NCBI RefSeq assembly: GCF_029543245.1
Contig: NZ_JARQWV010000010.1
Location: 62,001 to 126,000 of the forward strand
DNA from: Caulobacter endophyticus
GTDB lineage: Bacteria > Pseudomonadota > Alphaproteobacteria > Caulobacterales > Caulobacteraceae
Direction of reading: 5' to 3'
Length of the DNA: 64,000 bases
Positions within the stretch are counted from its first letter, which is position 1; every line of letters starts with the position of its first letter. The notes beneath the pieces are model-generated. The model saw nothing but the letters and a program-made list of their open reading frames with translations. It was not told where the DNA came from and searched no databases. Position numbers and translations under genes: made by a program. Shown piece after piece: positions 23,397 to 37,428 of the stretch.

Positions 23397-24209
23397 TCAC
23401 CCCGCCGCCCCGATCGCCTTCCATACCGCCAGGGCCTGGCTCATCTCGCGCACGTCATGGACGCGCACGGCCTCCACGCCGCAGGCCGCGCCATGCAGGT
23501 GCACGGCCAGAGAGCCGCCCAGGCGGTCGCGGGCGTCCTGGGCGCGGGGGTCGATGGCGGCGATGAAGCGCTTGCGGCTGGCGCCCAGCAGAACGCGATA
23601 GCCCAAGGCGTTGAAGCGCGGCAGGGCGGCCAGCAGGGCCAGGTTGTGCTCGAGCGTCTTGCCAAAGCCGATGCCGGGATCGAGCCAGATCTTCTCGCGC
23701 TCGACGCCGGCGGCCATGGCGGTCAGCGCCCGGGCCAGCAGGAAGGCCTCGACCTCGGCGACCACGTCGTCATAGCGCGGCTCGTCCTGCATGGTGCCCG
23801 GCTCGCCGCGCATGTGCATGAGGATCACTTCGCAGCCCAGCTCTGCGGCCACCTCGGGAGCGTCGGGCGCGAAACGCAGGGCCGCGACGTCGTTCCAGAT
23901 GGCCGCGCCGGCCTCGACGGCGGCGCGGGCGACGCCCGGCTTCATGGTGTCGATCGAGATCGTCACGTCGCTCTCGGCGCGGATGGCGCGGATCAGCGGG
24001 ACCACCCGGGCGATCTCGTCGGCCTCGGACACCGGGGCCGAGCCGGGCCGGGTGCTCTCGCCGCCGATGTCGAGGATCGACGCACCGTCGTCGATCAGCT
24101 GGCGGGCGTGGGACAGGGCGGCGGCGGGATCGAAGAACCGGCCGCCGTCCGAGAAGCTGTCGGGCGTGACGTTGACCACGCCCATGACGCTTGGAACGGC
24201 TTGGATCAT
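23397..24209 (-). CDS. folP: Dihydropteroate synthase
   Basis: 270-residue folate enzyme joining p-aminobenzoate to hydroxymethyl-dihydropterin pyrophosphate, the sulfonamide target. VMGVVNVTPDSFSDGG (about 8-23), DIGGESTRPGS, VTISIDTMKPGVA, the IWNDVAALR segment and VILMHMRGEPGTM are all present, and YRVLLGASRKRFI supplies the conserved phosphate-binding S-R-K-R. Standard length. It is separated by ~31 bases from the YbjN gene on the same strand. Confidence 0.95.
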   Translation of the reverse strand: MIQAVPSVMGVVNVTPDSFSDGGRFFDPAAALSHARQLIDDGASILDIGGESTRPGSAPVSEADEIARVVPLIRAIRAESDVTISIDTMKPGVARAAVEAGAAIWNDVAALRFAPDAPEVAAELGCEVILMHMRGEPGTMQDEPRYDDVVAEVEAFLLARALTAMAAGVEREKIWLDPGIGFGKTLEHNLALLAALPRFNALGYRVLLGASRKRFIAAIDPRAQDARDRLGGSLAVHLHGAACGVEAVRVHDVREMSQALAVWKAIGAAG

Positions 24210-24240
24210 GGGGCCGGTTTAGCCCCATGCCCCGGCGGCG

Positions 24241-24723
24241 TCACCAGCCGATGAAGGTCGTGAAATCGTCGATCATCGAGGTCCAGACGCCGAAGTCATC
24301 GTCGAGCACGGCCTTGGTCCGGCCGGCGTTCAGATTGACGTCGTACTGGACGTAGGGGTCGCCTTCGTCGTCGATATAGGCCTTCAGATAGCGGTTCTTG
24401 GTGTTCCACTCGTTGATCCTGGCCGCCGACATCGGCTGCTTCAGGTCGAAGCTGGCCGAGAACTGGATGGCCTTGCAGCGCGGCTTGGCGGTGCAGTCGT
24501 AGAAGTAGATGATGAAGTTCACGCCGCCGGCGGCGCTCTTGATCATCGGGTCGCCGGCGTCGTCCTTGGTCAGCTCGGCCTTGTAGCCGCCGTCCTGCAG
24601 CCACTTGACCACCTCGGGGCCGGTCATGCCGTCGACATGGATGTCTCCGGGAGCCGCCAGTGCGGCGGCGGGGGTGATCGCGAGCATCGCTCCGGCCAGA
24701 AGGCCCAGCATCGACGTCTTCAT
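24241..24723 (-). CDS. Periplasmic YbjN domain protein
   Basis: 160 residues with a Sec signal (MLGLLAGAMLAITPAAALA). The mature part follows the YbjN pattern: TGPEVVKWLQDGGYKAELTKDD, FIIYFYDCTAKPRCKAIQFS with two cysteines, RINEWNTKNRYLKAYIDDEGDPYVQYDVNL, and a closing helix. YbjN proteins resemble type III secretion chaperones in fold; the role of exported members is not known. Confidence 0.83.
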   Translation of the reverse strand: MKTSMLGLLAGAMLAITPAAALAAPGDIHVDGMTGPEVVKWLQDGGYKAELTKDDAGDPMIKSAAGGVNFIIYFYDCTAKPRCKAIQFSASFDLKQPMSAARINEWNTKNRYLKAYIDDEGDPYVQYDVNLNAGRTKAVLDDDFGVWTSMIDDFTTFIGW

Positions 24724-24760
24724 GCGCTTTCCCTTTTTATTTCAGCTTCGAAGGAAAGCT

Positions 24761-25774
24761 CTACCGGCCTTCGTCAAGGAAGGCCAGAACCACGGCGTTG
24801 AAGCGCTCGGTGCGCTCCAGGTGCAGCAGGTGGCCGGCGTCGAAGGCCTCGACCCGGGCGTCCTTCATCGTCGGGGCCAGGGCCTGGGCGCGGGCCAGCA
24901 CGTGGCCGAACTTCGGCTTGTCCTGCGGTTTCGCATAGCCCTTGCCCGGCGCCGTGCCGTCGCGCTCGCCAGCCAGGATCAGGACGGGGACCGACACCTT
25001 GGGCACGTCCTGCAGATAGGGCTGGTCGCGGATGGCCACCGCGCTTGCGGCGAAGCTGCGGGCGTAGCGCGGCCAGTCGCCCGAGCGCTTGAGGCCCTCG
25101 CGCAGTTCGACATAGGGCGTCATGGCCTCGCGCGGCAGGGTCAGGCCGTAGCTGGTCATCAGCTCGCTGAGATAGGCATCCGGCCCCTTGGCCTCGTCGT
25201 CGGCGACCAATTTTTCCAGCGGAACCGAAGGCGTGTAGAGGCGGTAGTCCTCCAGCCCGACGGGGCCGTACATGACCAGGCGCCCGGTGCGGTCGGCATG
25301 GGCCAGGGACCAGCGCACGCCCACATGGTTGCCCATCGAGTGGGCTACGACGTCGACCTTGTCGATCTTCAGGTGGTCCAGCAGGGCGGCGGTGTCCTGG
25401 ACCATGCGGTCGAAGCTGACCGGAACGTCGTCGAGTTTGGAGGACTTGCCGAATTGGATCTGGTCGGGAGCGACCACCCGATAGCCGGCGGCGGCCAGGG
25501 CCTTGATCGTCGGCGCCCAATAGCCGGCGGGGAAGTTGCGGCCGTGCAGCAGCAGCACGGCGCGGCCGTTGGCCCGGCCCGTCGGGGCGACGTCCATATA
25601 GGCCATGCGCACCGCGTGGCCGCCATGCTCCAGCGGCAGGAAGGCCACGGGATGCGGATAGGCATAGTTCTCCAGCGCGATCCCGACGGCGGCGGGCTCG
25701 GCGGCCCAAACGCGATCGGCGGCGGCGATCGGAAGCGACAGCGCCAGTAGGGCGGCGACGAGAGCGGTCTTCAT
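24761..25774 (-). CDS. Exported alpha/beta hydrolase
   Basis: 337 residues with signal peptide (MKTALVAALLALSLPIAAADRVWA). The fold is clear: AVLLLHGRNFPAGYWAP (oxyanion HG), YRVVAPDQIQFGKSSK, VDVVAHSMGNHVGV with nucleophile Ser in an H-S-M-G elbow, LILAGERDGTAPGKGY supplying the acid and EAFDAGHLLHLERTE the catalytic His. Substrate cannot be told. The ATG at 25774 starts the signal peptide; an upstream in-frame start at 25798 would extend into the ftsH terminator. Confidence 0.87.
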   Translation of the reverse strand: MKTALVAALLALSLPIAAADRVWAAEPAAVGIALENYAYPHPVAFLPLEHGGHAVRMAYMDVAPTGRANGRAVLLLHGRNFPAGYWAPTIKALAAAGYRVVAPDQIQFGKSSKLDDVPVSFDRMVQDTAALLDHLKIDKVDVVAHSMGNHVGVRWSLAHADRTGRLVMYGPVGLEDYRLYTPSVPLEKLVADDEAKGPDAYLSELMTSYGLTLPREAMTPYVELREGLKRSGDWPRYARSFAASAVAIRDQPYLQDVPKVSVPVLILAGERDGTAPGKGYAKPQDKPKFGHVLARAQALAPTMKDARVEAFDAGHLLHLERTERFNAVVLAFLDEGR

Positions 25775-25797
25775 GGGGCTACCTAACGCGCAAAACA

Positions 25798-25827
25798 AAA
25801 GCCGGACCCGCGATGCGGATCCGGCTT
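25798..25827 (-). terminator. Terminator downstream of ftsH
   Basis: AAAGCCGGA-C-CCGC / GCGG-A-TCCGGCTTT hairpin with a GAT loop and one mismatch, flanked by A and T runs. It lies 29 bases beyond the ftsH stop on the minus strand and also separates ftsH from the hydrolase gene. Confidence 0.85.
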
Positions 25828-25855
25828 TCGCATTATTCGATCAGTTGATCGACCG

Positions 25856-27733
<1,878 letters not shown>

Positions 27734-27809
27734 ACGCGTCGTCTTCCCAAAGATAGCGCTCGTCGACCCAAGATAGGACGGCGGAAGGCTTTTCGCCACG
27801 CGCGCGATG

Positions 27810-29030
27810 TCATGTCGCGGGTTCTTGATCGATGAAGCCGGTCGCGGCCTCGAACCTTTCCCGGATCAGCACGCGCGCGCGGATCGCCGCGTCCCTTGCA
27901 AGGATCGGGCTAGAGACCGCCCCAGACGCATCGACCGCCGCCGGCAGGCCCGGGCGGACAGGCACCGGAAACCCTTTCAGCGCTTGCCTTTCGTCCGCCG
28001 GCAGACGGCTCGCCAGCCCGCCCAGCGGGCGGATGGCGACGTGCCCGGCGCCGGCGGTGATCTCATACCGGCCGTCCCAGACACCCGCCTCGCCGGCGGC
28101 CAGCAGCAGCGGCGAAAGGCCGCCCCTGCGCCCCTCCCCCGCCTCGCGGACGAAAAGAACGCCGGCCGCGTCGGCGACGATGCGAGCCCCGGCCAGGGTC
28201 GCGGTGAAATCCTCGCCCGCCCGCAACCGGGCCGTCAGGCGTTCGAGGCGGTCGCCGCGCGGCGGCGTGGTCGTGCCTGCCGCGCACAGGCAGGCGGCGG
28301 CGATCTGGGCGGCGGAAGCCTGGCGTGAAAGGCGCAGGGCGTGCTCGCCCGCGAAGCCGGTCGGCGGCGGCGGATCGGGCGGGATCGGCGGAACGCCGGC
28401 GTCCTCGCCCGTCAGAACGGCGCGGGCCCTGGCCCGGGGGGAGCGAATATCGGCGTTGGCCGGATCCTCCAGCCAGGTCTCGCCATGCTCGGACAGCCAG
28501 TCGCGCAAAGCCCCGCGGCGCGCCGCCAGCAGCGGCCGCAGCAGGAAGACCCCCCGCCCCTGCGGCCAGGCCGGCGACGGCGCCCATTGGCGCGGATCGG
28601 AGGTGGTCGAGCCCTCGGCCCGCATCCGCGCGGCCTCCAGCCGGTCGTCGGCGGTGTGGCCCAGCAGCAGGACGCCAGCTCCGGCCTCGCGAGCGGCCGT
28701 GGCCAGCAGGGCGTGGCGGGCGGCTCGGGCGGCCGCCGCCACGCCGGTCGAAGGCTTGTCGCCCGTCCAGTGCAGGGCGCGCACCTGCGCCCCAAGAGCC
28801 CGGGCCTTGGCCAAGGCGTCCGCCGTCCAGTCCGGGCTGGCGGGGTTGAGGCCGTGATCGACGGTCAGGGCCAGGACGGGCCGGTTCGCCGTCGCCGCCC
28901 AGCCCAGGGTCAGGCGCAGCAGGGCCAGGCTGTCGCTGCCGCCCGAAAAGCCGACGGCCAGGGGCGTGGTCGCCCCTGGCCGCAGCCGCCGTTTCAAAAC
29001 GGCGTCGAAGTCTTCGATCAGGCCGCGCAC
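27810..29030 (-). CDS. tilS: tRNA(Ile)-lysidine synthase
   Basis: 406-residue N-type ATP pyrophosphatase that converts C34 of the AUA-reading tRNA-Ile to lysidine. The PP-loop [11 protein letters not shown] (about 28-38) and the [29 protein letters not shown] and [18 protein letters not shown] blocks are diagnostic. The C-terminal domain is present but poorly conserved. It starts at GTG and overlaps the 3' end of cpoB by 13 bases, so it belongs to the Tol-Pal transcription unit or reads from within it. Confidence 0.93.
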   Translation of the reverse strand: MRGLIEDFDAVLKRRLRPGATTPLAVGFSGGSDSLALLRLTLGWAATANRPVLALTVDHGLNPASPDWTADALAKARALGAQVRALHWTGDKPSTGVAAAARAARHALLATAAREAGAGVLLLGHTADDRLEAARMRAEGSTTSDPRQWAPSPAWPQGRGVFLLRPLLAARRGALRDWLSEHGETWLEDPANADIRSPRARARAVLTGEDAGVPPIPPDPPPPTGFAGEHALRLSRQASAAQIAAACLCAAGTTTPPRGDRLERLTARLRAGEDFTATLAGARIVADAAGVLFVREAGEGRRGGLSPLLLAAGEAGVWDGRYEITAGAGHVAIRPLGGLASRLPADERQALKGFPVPVRPGLPAAVDASGAVSSPILARDAAIRARVLIRERFEAATGFIDQEPAT

Positions 29031-29872
29031 TTGGCCTGGGTGCGGGTGCTCTTGGCCTTGCCGACCACGTCGGCCGGCGCCTTGGGATAGCGCTTGGCCA
29101 GCTCGTCGAGCGTGCGGCAGGCGTCGGCGGGCTTCTTCAGCGCCACCAGCGAGCGCGACAGCTTCAGCACCGCATTGGGCGCCCAGCTGGTCTGCGGCCA
29201 GCCACGCACGGCGCCGAGGTAGGAACCGGCTGCGTCGCCATAGGCCTCGCGCACGAACTGGGTTTCGCCCAGCCAGTAGCGAGCCTCGGGCGCCTTGGCG
29301 TCGTCGGGATAGGCCGAGACGAAGCCGCCGAAAGCGTTCTCGGCGCCGGCGTAGTCGCCGTCCAGCAGCATCTGGCGGGCCTGCTTGAAGGCCGTGGCCG
29401 GATCGGCGGCCACCGCCGGCGGAGCGGCGACCTGGGCGGCCGCGGCGTTGGCGGCGGCGGTCTCCAGCGTCGTGATCTTGCCTTCAAGGGCGGCCAGGCG
29501 CTGCTCCAGCTGGTCGGCGCGGGCCTTCTGGGCCTCGCCGCCGCGGCGGGCCTGGTCGATGTCGTGGGTCAGGACTTCGTTCTGTCCGTTCATCCGCTGG
29601 ATGGTCTGCTCCAGGTCGTTGATCCGCTCGTTGAGGGCGGCGATCTGGGCGTCGGTCTCGGCGGTCTGGACGACGACGGGCTTGCCCGTGTCGCGGCCCT
29701 GGAAGACGATCGCCCGCAGCTCGCGCACGACCTTCTCCATCTTCTCGATGCGCTTGGCCGAGCGGTCGTCCAGCGGATCGGGCATCGGCGTCTGGGCCAG
29801 GGCCGGCGCGGCGACGGCGGCGGCCAGAACGACCGGCAGGACGGAGGCGAGGAGCGCGGTTATCAGCTTCAT
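29018..29872 (-). CDS. cpoB: Cell division coordinator CpoB (YbgF)
   Basis: 284 residues with signal peptide (SVLPVVLAAAVAAPALA). An N-terminal coiled coil (INDLEQTIQRMNGQNEVLTH ... QLEQRLAALEGKITTLET) is followed by an alanine/proline linker and a C-terminal TPR domain (AFKQARQMLLDGDYAGAENA, ARYWLGETQFVREAYGDAA, NAVLKLSRSLVALKKPADAC), exactly the YbgF/CpoB layout. CpoB links peptidoglycan synthesis to the Tol machine during constriction. It follows pal after a terminator hairpin, so it may be partly uncoupled from pal transcription. Confidence 0.92.
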   Translation of the reverse strand: MKLITALLASVLPVVLAAAVAAPALAQTPMPDPLDDRSAKRIEKMEKVVRELRAIVFQGRDTGKPVVVQTAETDAQIAALNERINDLEQTIQRMNGQNEVLTHDIDQARRGGEAQKARADQLEQRLAALEGKITTLETAAANAAAAQVAAPPAVAADPATAFKQARQMLLDGDYAGAENAFGGFVSAYPDDAKAPEARYWLGETQFVREAYGDAAGSYLGAVRGWPQTSWAPNAVLKLSRSLVALKKPADACRTLDELAKRYPKAPADVVGKAKSTRTQAKCAA

Positions 29873-29925
29873 GTCGACGATTATGCCCCGGTTGCGGACA
29901 AAAGTGCGGCCAGAAACGCGGCCAG

Positions 29926-29960
29926 AAAAAAGGCCCCCCTCCGCTAGGAGGAGGGCCTTC
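29926..29960 (-). terminator. Terminator downstream of pal
   Basis: GC-rich stem with CCTCC / GGAGG core and GCTA loop, read on the minus strand as a hairpin ending GGCC followed by TTTTTT. It lies 22 bases past the pal stop and before cpoB. Confidence 0.82.
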
Positions 29961-29981
29961 GTTCAGATCAGGCGGTGAGCC

Positions 29982-30539
29982 TTAGCGCGCGCCTTCGGTG
30001 ATGGCGGTGCGGCTGTTGCGGTTCTTGGCCCACGCGTCTTCGGTGGTGCCCGGATCCAGCGGACGCTCCTTGCCGAACGAGATCGTCTCGATGCGCGAGG
30101 CGGCGACGCCTTGGCCGATCAGGAACTCGCGGACGGCGTTGGCGCGGCGGGCGCCAAGGGCCAGGTTGTACTCACGGGTGCCGCGTTCGTCGGCGTTGCC
30201 TTCGATGCGGACGCGAACGGCCGAGTAGCGGGCGAGCCACTGGGCCTGGCCGGCCAGCACCGGCTGGGCGTCGGCGCGGACCGAGTAGGAGTCGGTGTCG
30301 AAGTAGACGCGGTCGCCGACGTTGACGACGAAGTCCTGCACCGTGCCCGGCAGCGGACCCTGGTCGACCGGGCCCGGGGCCGGCGGCGGGGTGTAGGGCT
30401 GTTCCGGGGCGGCCGGTTGGGTCGGGGCGGGCGGGGTTTCGACCGGACCGGCGGGCTTCGGGCGCGTACAGGCGGCCAGCGAAGCGACGGCCAGACCGAT
30501 CAGCGCCAGTCGGGCGGCGCTCTTGGTGTCGAAGCTCAT
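29982..30539 (-). CDS. pal: Peptidoglycan-associated lipoprotein Pal
   Basis: 185-residue outer-membrane lipoprotein. The lipobox SLAAC gives Cys24, then a proline-rich tether, then the OmpA-type peptidoglycan-binding domain with VYFDTDSYSVRADAQPVL, RIEGNADERGTREYNLALG and RANAVREFLIGQGV, containing the conserved Asp and Arg that bind diaminopimelate. It couples the outer membrane to the wall during constriction. The ATG at 30539 is chosen so that the signal peptide has normal length. A 228-base gap separates it from tolB and could hold its own promoter. Confidence 0.95.
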   Translation of the reverse strand: MSFDTKSAARLALIGLAVASLAACTRPKPAGPVETPPAPTQPAAPEQPYTPPPAPGPVDQGPLPGTVQDFVVNVGDRVYFDTDSYSVRADAQPVLAGQAQWLARYSAVRVRIEGNADERGTREYNLALGARRANAVREFLIGQGVAASRIETISFGKERPLDPGTTEDAWAKNRNSRTAITEGAR

Positions 30540-30767
30540 CCAGTATCTCCTCAAGTCTAGGTACGGCCTGGGTTCAAAACTCTTACCGGCGCTGCTCTTG
30601 CTCCGCCCCGCAAAAACGTTCCCTGGACCTCACGATGGCGTCAATCGGACGCTGTTCCACCTCGTTTCACCTGTCGGGTGAACGACGGATGAACAGCCAC
30701 GCTCCAACGCGCCGAGGCTGTGGAAAGTTGCGAAACCTTCTTATTCCGCCGCTTTCCACGCCCGAAA

Positions 30768-32105
30768 TCAGTCCAGCAGCGGCGACCAGGCCGGGTCGGA
30801 CGCCGCGCCCGGATAGGCGGCAGGACGCAGGATTCGGCCGGTGATGTCGACGGTCCAGAGACGCGGATTGCCTGCCGAGCTCTCGCGGAAGAACATCAGC
30901 ACCCGCCCGTTCGGCGCCCAGGTGGGGCCCTCGTCCAGATAGCTGGTGGTCAAGAGGCGCTCGTCACCGCCGTCAGTGCGCATGACGCCGATATGGAACT
31001 GACCGCCGGTCTGCTTGGTGAAGGCGATGTAGTCGCCACGCGGGCTCCACACCGGCGTCGTATAGCGGCCGCCGCCGTAGGAGATGCGGCGCACGCCCGA
31101 GCCGTCGGCGTTCATCACATAGAGCTGGGCCTGGCCGCCGCGGTCGGAGTTGAACACGATCTTGCTGCCGTCCGGCGAGAACGACGGCGAGGTGTCGATG
31201 GCCGGGTCGGTGGTGATGCGGGTCGACTGGCGGGTGCGCAGGTCGAGCACGTAGATGTCGCTATTGCCGCCCTTCTCGACCGAGAAGGCCACCTTCTTGC
31301 CGTCGGGCGAGAAGCGCGGGGCGAACACCATGCCGGGGAAGCGGCCGACCGTCTCCTGGCGGTTGGTCTGCAGATTCAGCAGATAGATGCTCGACCCCGT
31401 CGGCCGCAGGGCCATGTAGGTCAGCTCCTGGCTGGTAGCCGAGAAGCGCGGGGTCATCACGATCGACGAGCCGTCGGTGATGAACTGCGGGTTGGCGCCG
31501 TCCTGGTCCATGATGCCCAGGCGCTTGACGCGATTGAGCTTGGGGCCGCTCTCGGCGACGAAGGCCACGCGGGTGTCGAAATAGCCCTTCTCGCCGGTCA
31601 GGCGCTCATAGACCGCGTCGCTGATCTTATGAGCCACGCGGCGCCAGTTCTCGGCCGTCGAGGTGAATTGCAGGCCCAGGAGCTGCTGCTGGCTGAAGGT
31701 GTCCCACAGGCGGAAGTCGACGCGCAGCGAGCCGTCGGCGCCGACCGTGACCTGGCCGTTGATCAGGGCCTGGGCGCCGGTGCCCTGCCAGTCGGTGAAG
31801 CGCGGCTGCACGTTCACGTCGGTCAGCTTGTCGGGTACCCCGGCCACGTTGAGCGGCTGGAACAGGCCCGAGCGCTCGAGATTGCCGCTGATGACCTGGG
31901 CGATGTCGGCGCCGCGCTGGGCGCCGGCGAAGGCCGGGATCGCCACGGGCATCGGCTTGACCGCGCCCTTGTCGATGTCGATCTCGATCTGGGCCGCCGC
32001 CACGCCCGGCAGGGCGGCCGCGAACACGCCGCCCGTCAGGGCGAGGGTCACGGCGAGGAGCGGCGTGGCGAGGGTCCGCTTGGCGCGGGCGCTCTTGGCG
32101 ATCAT
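30768..32105 (-). CDS. tolB: Tol-Pal system beta-propeller protein TolB
   Basis: 445-residue periplasmic protein with signal peptide ([25 protein letters not shown]). An N-terminal domain (PVAIPAFAG ... [15 protein letters not shown]) precedes the six-bladed WD-like propeller whose repeats read [48 protein letters not shown]. It bridges Pal and TolA. GGAAGGAAG precedes the ATG at 32105. tolA ends 46 bases upstream in the same direction. Confidence 0.95.
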   Translation of the reverse strand: MIAKSARAKRTLATPLLAVTLALTGGVFAAALPGVAAAQIEIDIDKGAVKPMPVAIPAFAGAQRGADIAQVISGNLERSGLFQPLNVAGVPDKLTDVNVQPRFTDWQGTGAQALINGQVTVGADGSLRVDFRLWDTFSQQQLLGLQFTSTAENWRRVAHKISDAVYERLTGEKGYFDTRVAFVAESGPKLNRVKRLGIMDQDGANPQFITDGSSIVMTPRFSATSQELTYMALRPTGSSIYLLNLQTNRQETVGRFPGMVFAPRFSPDGKKVAFSVEKGGNSDIYVLDLRTRQSTRITTDPAIDTSPSFSPDGSKIVFNSDRGGQAQLYVMNADGSGVRRISYGGGRYTTPVWSPRGDYIAFTKQTGGQFHIGVMRTDGGDERLLTTSYLDEGPTWAPNGRVLMFFRESSAGNPRLWTVDITGRILRPAAYPGAASDPAWSPLLD

Positions 32106-32151
32106 CGTCGGGCTTCCTTCCATTCTTCTCTTTGCGGCGTCCCTGGAACGC

Positions 32152-33018
32152 CTAACGCGCGGCGCAGGCGTCGCGCGCCTTGAAGTTCAGGTTCAGCTGC
32201 GTGTTGTAATAGTCCGGCGGCAGGCCTTCGAACGGCGCCGACTGGAAGACGGCGCGGATCGCCCGCTCGGCCTCGGTCTTGACGATGGCGTCGCCGGAGT
32301 TCTCGGCCCCGCCGGCCGTCACCTGGCCCTGGACGCGGCCGTTGCTGGCCAGCTTGAAGCTGAGCTTGATCTGCATCGAACCGCCGCCCACGACCTCGCA
32401 GTTGGGGTTCCAGCGCCGCTGGATCTCGTCCTTCATGCCGCTGATCGCCGCGGCCTGCATGGCCGTCATCTGGCCCGCGCCCGGGCGGGCCTGGGTGGCG
32501 GTCTCCGGACGGTTGGTCTGGCCCTTGGGCGCGGACGAGGCGGGCTTGCCGGCCGGCTTGGCGGTCTTGGACAGCGTCTTTTCCAGCGACGAGAAGAAGT
32601 CGGGCTCGGGCTTGGCCGGGGTCGGCTTCGGGGTCGGCTTGGGCTGCGGCTGCTGCGGCTTGGGCGTCGGGGTCGGCGCGGGCTTGGGCGGCGGCGTCGG
32701 TTGAGGCTTGGGCGTCGGCGCGGGCTGCGGCTTGGGCGGCGCCGGCTGGGGTTGGGGCGCCGGGGTCGGAGCCGGCGGCTCGGGCGTGGCCTCGGGAACC
32801 GGCTCGATGGTCTCGGCCGGCTGCTCGACAGGGTCCTCGATGGCCGGGCGCACATTGGTCGGCCCCTCGGTGACGATGGTCACCGGCACGCTCTCGCCGA
32901 TGACGATCTTCTTGGACGTCTTCCACGGCCAGCCGATCATCACCGCCGCCACCACCGCGGCGTGGAGCGCGACCGAGCCCAGCAGGGCCGGAGACAGCTT
33001 GTTGCGTTCTTCCCGCAT
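32152..33018 (-). CDS. tolA: TolA-type energy transducer
   Basis: 288 residues: one N-terminal inner-membrane helix ([21 protein letters not shown]) that would pair with TolQ/TolR, a long proline/lysine-rich spacer of P-x-P-K repeats in place of the alanine-rich helix of E. coli TolA, and a C-terminal domain ([20 protein letters not shown], a Cys pair, and [20 protein letters not shown]). Position between tolR and tolB identifies it. It passes proton-motive energy to TolB-Pal. Confidence 0.92.
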   Translation of the reverse strand: MREERNKLSPALLGSVALHAAVVAAVMIGWPWKTSKKIVIGESVPVTIVTEGPTNVRPAIEDPVEQPAETIEPVPEATPEPPAPTPAPQPQPAPPKPQPAPTPKPQPTPPPKPAPTPTPKPQQPQPKPTPKPTPAKPEPDFFSSLEKTLSKTAKPAGKPASSAPKGQTNRPETATQARPGAGQMTAMQAAAISGMKDEIQRRWNPNCEVVGGGSMQIKLSFKLASNGRVQGQVTAGGAENSGDAIVKTEAERAIRAVFQSAPFEGLPPDYYNTQLNLNFKARDACAAR

Positions 33019-33034
33019 CAGGCTTGGCTATTCC

Positions 33035-33559
<525 letters not shown>

Positions 33560-33563
33560 GGGA

Positions 33564-34262
<699 letters not shown>

Positions 34263-34463
34263 GCGGGGTCCTGTTCCGTTCGGGCGTCAATCTAGGGCGC
34301 TTCGGGCGAAGTGTGTGCGTTTGCCCGCCCGAATGCGCTCCAGGCACTAAGGTGATTGGTCTGCGCCTTACTGCATGAAGCGGCGCAATGTTGAAACTAT
34401 GACATTGGTTGCAAGCGGCCCATTTTTCACCGACCCGCGATCTTCATTGTCACGCAGGCGTCG

Positions 34464-34916
34464 TCAGTTCTCTTCCGCAGCGAGCCAGGGCGTGACCTTG
34501 GCGGTCATCTCGGCCGACGGCTTGCGTGGGCGGCCATCCAGGCTGATGCAGACGGCCTCGACATTGGCCGCGCAGACCAGCTCCTCGCCGCGCGTGATCC
34601 ACTGCCTGGCCAGCAGGCGCACGCCCTTGATGCGGTTCCACACCGTGTGCACCACCAGGGCGTCGTCGACCCTCGCCGCGCGCTTGAAGTCGATCTCCAT
34701 GCGGGTGATGGCGAAGGCCGTGTCGATGGCCGCCAGCTCGGTGTGCGACACCCCGATCATCCGGAAGAAGTCGCTGCGCCCCCGCTCGAAATAGCGCAGG
34801 TAGTTGGCGTGATAGACGATCCCCGAAAAGTCGGTGTCCTCGTAATAGATGCGGACGGGCAGCTGGTGCTCGGTCCCGACGAAGACGCCGGCGGTGGGTT
34901 GGGGAAGATCGGTCAT
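34464..34916 (-). CDS. ybgC: Tol-Pal-associated acyl-CoA thioesterase YbgC
   Basis: 150-residue hotdog-fold thioesterase. The signature VRIYYEDTDFSGIVYHANYLRYFERGR contains the catalytic Asp and the YHANYL motif of the 4-hydroxybenzoyl-CoA thioesterase family; FAITRMEIDFKRAARVDDAL and LLARQWITRGEELVCAANVE follow. YbgC is the conserved first gene of tol-pal operons and acts on acyl-CoA/ACP in phospholipid metabolism. Normal length. Confidence 0.94.
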   Translation of the reverse strand: MTDLPQPTAGVFVGTEHQLPVRIYYEDTDFSGIVYHANYLRYFERGRSDFFRMIGVSHTELAAIDTAFAITRMEIDFKRAARVDDALVVHTVWNRIKGVRLLARQWITRGEELVCAANVEAVCISLDGRPRKPSAEMTAKVTPWLAAEEN

Positions 34917-34929
34917 GGCGCACCTTTGC

Positions 34930-35067
34930 TCCCCTCTCCCAGAGGGAGAGGGAGGGGCCCATGCGAAGCATGGGAGGGTGAGGGGTTAAGGCGGTCGAGG
35001 GCGAAACCCCTCATCCTCCCACGCCCTGCGGGCGCGGGCCCCTCCTTCTCCCTCAGGGAGAAGGGTT
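34930..35067. repeat. Intergenic inverted repeat, family C, copy 1
   Basis: Arms CCCCTCTCCCAGAGGGAGAG and CTTCTCCCTCAGGGAGAAG in inverted orientation, with the 'GGAGGGGCCCATG...CATGGGAGGGTGAGGGGTT' inner hairpin. It ends one base before the ruvB stop codon and lies between ruvB and ybgC, both on the minus strand. A second copy is at 43671. Confidence 0.85.
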
Positions 35068-36114
<1,047 letters not shown>

Positions 36115-36130
36115 TGGGCGCTTCCCTGAC

Positions 36131-36238
36131 TTCCCCCTCCGGCCCTCCGGGCCACCTCCCCCTTCAGGGGGAGGGTCGCTCGCGCCAAGACCCTCCCCCT
36201 GAAGGGGGAGGTGTCGGCGAAGCCGACGGAGGGGGAAG
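36131..36238. repeat. Intergenic inverted repeat, family A, copy 3
   Basis: Left unit with TTCCCCCTCCGGCCCTCCGG and CTTCAGGGGGAGG, right unit CCTCCCCCTGAAGGGGGAGG followed by TGTCGGCGAAGCCGACGGAG. It lies inside the ruvCAB cluster between ruvA and ruvB, so it is part of the transcript if the three are one operon. Confidence 0.85.
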
Positions 36239-36256
36239 TGGTTTCACGAAGCCAGC

Positions 36257-36877
36257 TCATCGGCCCAGCTCCTGAAGGCCGGCCTTGATCAGCGCCTGCA
36301 CGGACGCCTCATCCCCCAGCTTCGCAGCAGCCGCCTCGACCACGCGACGGGCGTTCACCTCGGCCACGCCCAGGCCCATCAGGGCGGCGACGGCGTCGCC
36401 GGTGGCGGCGGGCTTGGCGGGGGCGGACGGAGCTGCGCTTGTCGTGGGCGCGGCTGTCAGCACCGGACCATCGGTGATCGGCTTGCCCTTCAGCTCGGTG
36501 ACGATGCGCAGGGCGAGTTTCGGACCCACGCCGTTGGCGCGCCCGACGGCGGCCTTGTCCTCACGCGCCACCGCGCTGGCCAGTTCGGCCGGCGACAGCA
36601 CGTCGAGCACGGCCATGGCGGCCTTGGGCCCCACGCCCTGGATCGCCTGCAGCAGCACGAAGGCCCGGCGATCGTCGCGGGTGGAGAAGCCGTACAGGCG
36701 CAGGCCCTGGTTCTCGCTCCACTGGCTTTCGACATGGACGAGCGTCTCCTCGCCCAGGGCCGGCAGCCGCTGGAGGGTGCGCTGGCCGCAGCGGACGATG
36801 TAGCCGACGCCCATGACGTCGATCAGGGCCTCTTCCTCGCCGACCTCGGCGACGGCCCCTCTCAGGCGTCCGATCAT
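36257..36877 (-). CDS. ruvA: Holliday junction DNA-binding protein RuvA
   Basis: 206 residues. Domain I ([20 protein letters not shown] then GVGYIV), the helix-hairpin-helix pair ([39 protein letters not shown]), an alanine/proline linker and domain III ([20 protein letters not shown]) which contacts RuvB are all visible. ATG at 36877 overlaps the ruvC stop (ATGA), indicating coupling. Confidence 0.96.
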   Translation of the reverse strand: MIGRLRGAVAEVGEEEALIDVMGVGYIVRCGQRTLQRLPALGEETLVHVESQWSENQGLRLYGFSTRDDRRAFVLLQAIQGVGPKAAMAVLDVLSPAELASAVAREDKAAVGRANGVGPKLALRIVTELKGKPITDGPVLTAAPTTSAAPSAPAKPAATGDAVAALMGLGVAEVNARRVVEAAAAKLGDEASVQALIKAGLQELGR

Positions 36878-37377
36878 GCGACTCTCCGGGCGGTGCGGGC
36901 GTGGGCGTGGGCGATGGCCACCGCAAGCGCATCGGCGGCGTCGGCCGTGGGCGAGCCCGCGGTCGGCAGCAGGCGGGCGATCATGAAGGCGACCTGGGCC
37001 TTGTCGGCCGCGCCGGTGCCCACCACCGCCTTCTTGACCACGGGCGCGGAGTATTCGGCGACGATCAGGCCGGCGCGGGCCGGGGCGATCATCGAGGCCG
37101 CGCGCGCATGGCCCAGCTTCAGCGTCGACTGTGCGTTGGTGTTGACGAAGGTCTCTTCCACCGCCGCCTCGTCGGGCGCGTGCTGCTCGATCACCGCGCA
37201 GACGCCCTCGAACAGGGTCAGCAGGCGGTCGGAGAAGGCGGCCTTCTCGTCGGGCGCGATGACGCCGTGGGCGATGTGGGTGATGCGCGAGCCGGCCACG
37301 CCGATCACGCCCCAGCCGGTGCGGCGGAGGCCCGGATCGAGGCCGAGGATGCGCAAGGGGCGATTCGCGTTCATCAT
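36874..37377 (-). CDS. ruvC: Crossover junction endonuclease RuvC
   Basis: 167-residue Holliday-junction resolvase. Catalytic acidic residues are visible in [37 protein letters not shown] and the C-terminal [14 protein letters not shown]. First gene of ruvC-ruvA-ruvB. Two adjacent ATG codons (37377 and 37374) are possible starts. A perfect CtrA box sits 52-67 bases upstream. Confidence 0.96.
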   Translation of the reverse strand: MMNANRPLRILGLDPGLRRTGWGVIGVAGSRITHIAHGVIAPDEKAAFSDRLLTLFEGVCAVIEQHAPDEAAVEETFVNTNAQSTLKLGHARAASMIAPARAGLIVAEYSAPVVKKAVVGTGAADKAQVAFMIARLLPTAGSPTADAADALAVAIAHAHARTARRVA

Positions 37378-37428
37378 GTGTTCTCGCAGTCTCGCCCTTT
37401 CCTGTCGCCAGGAAAAGCCGCGTCATGC

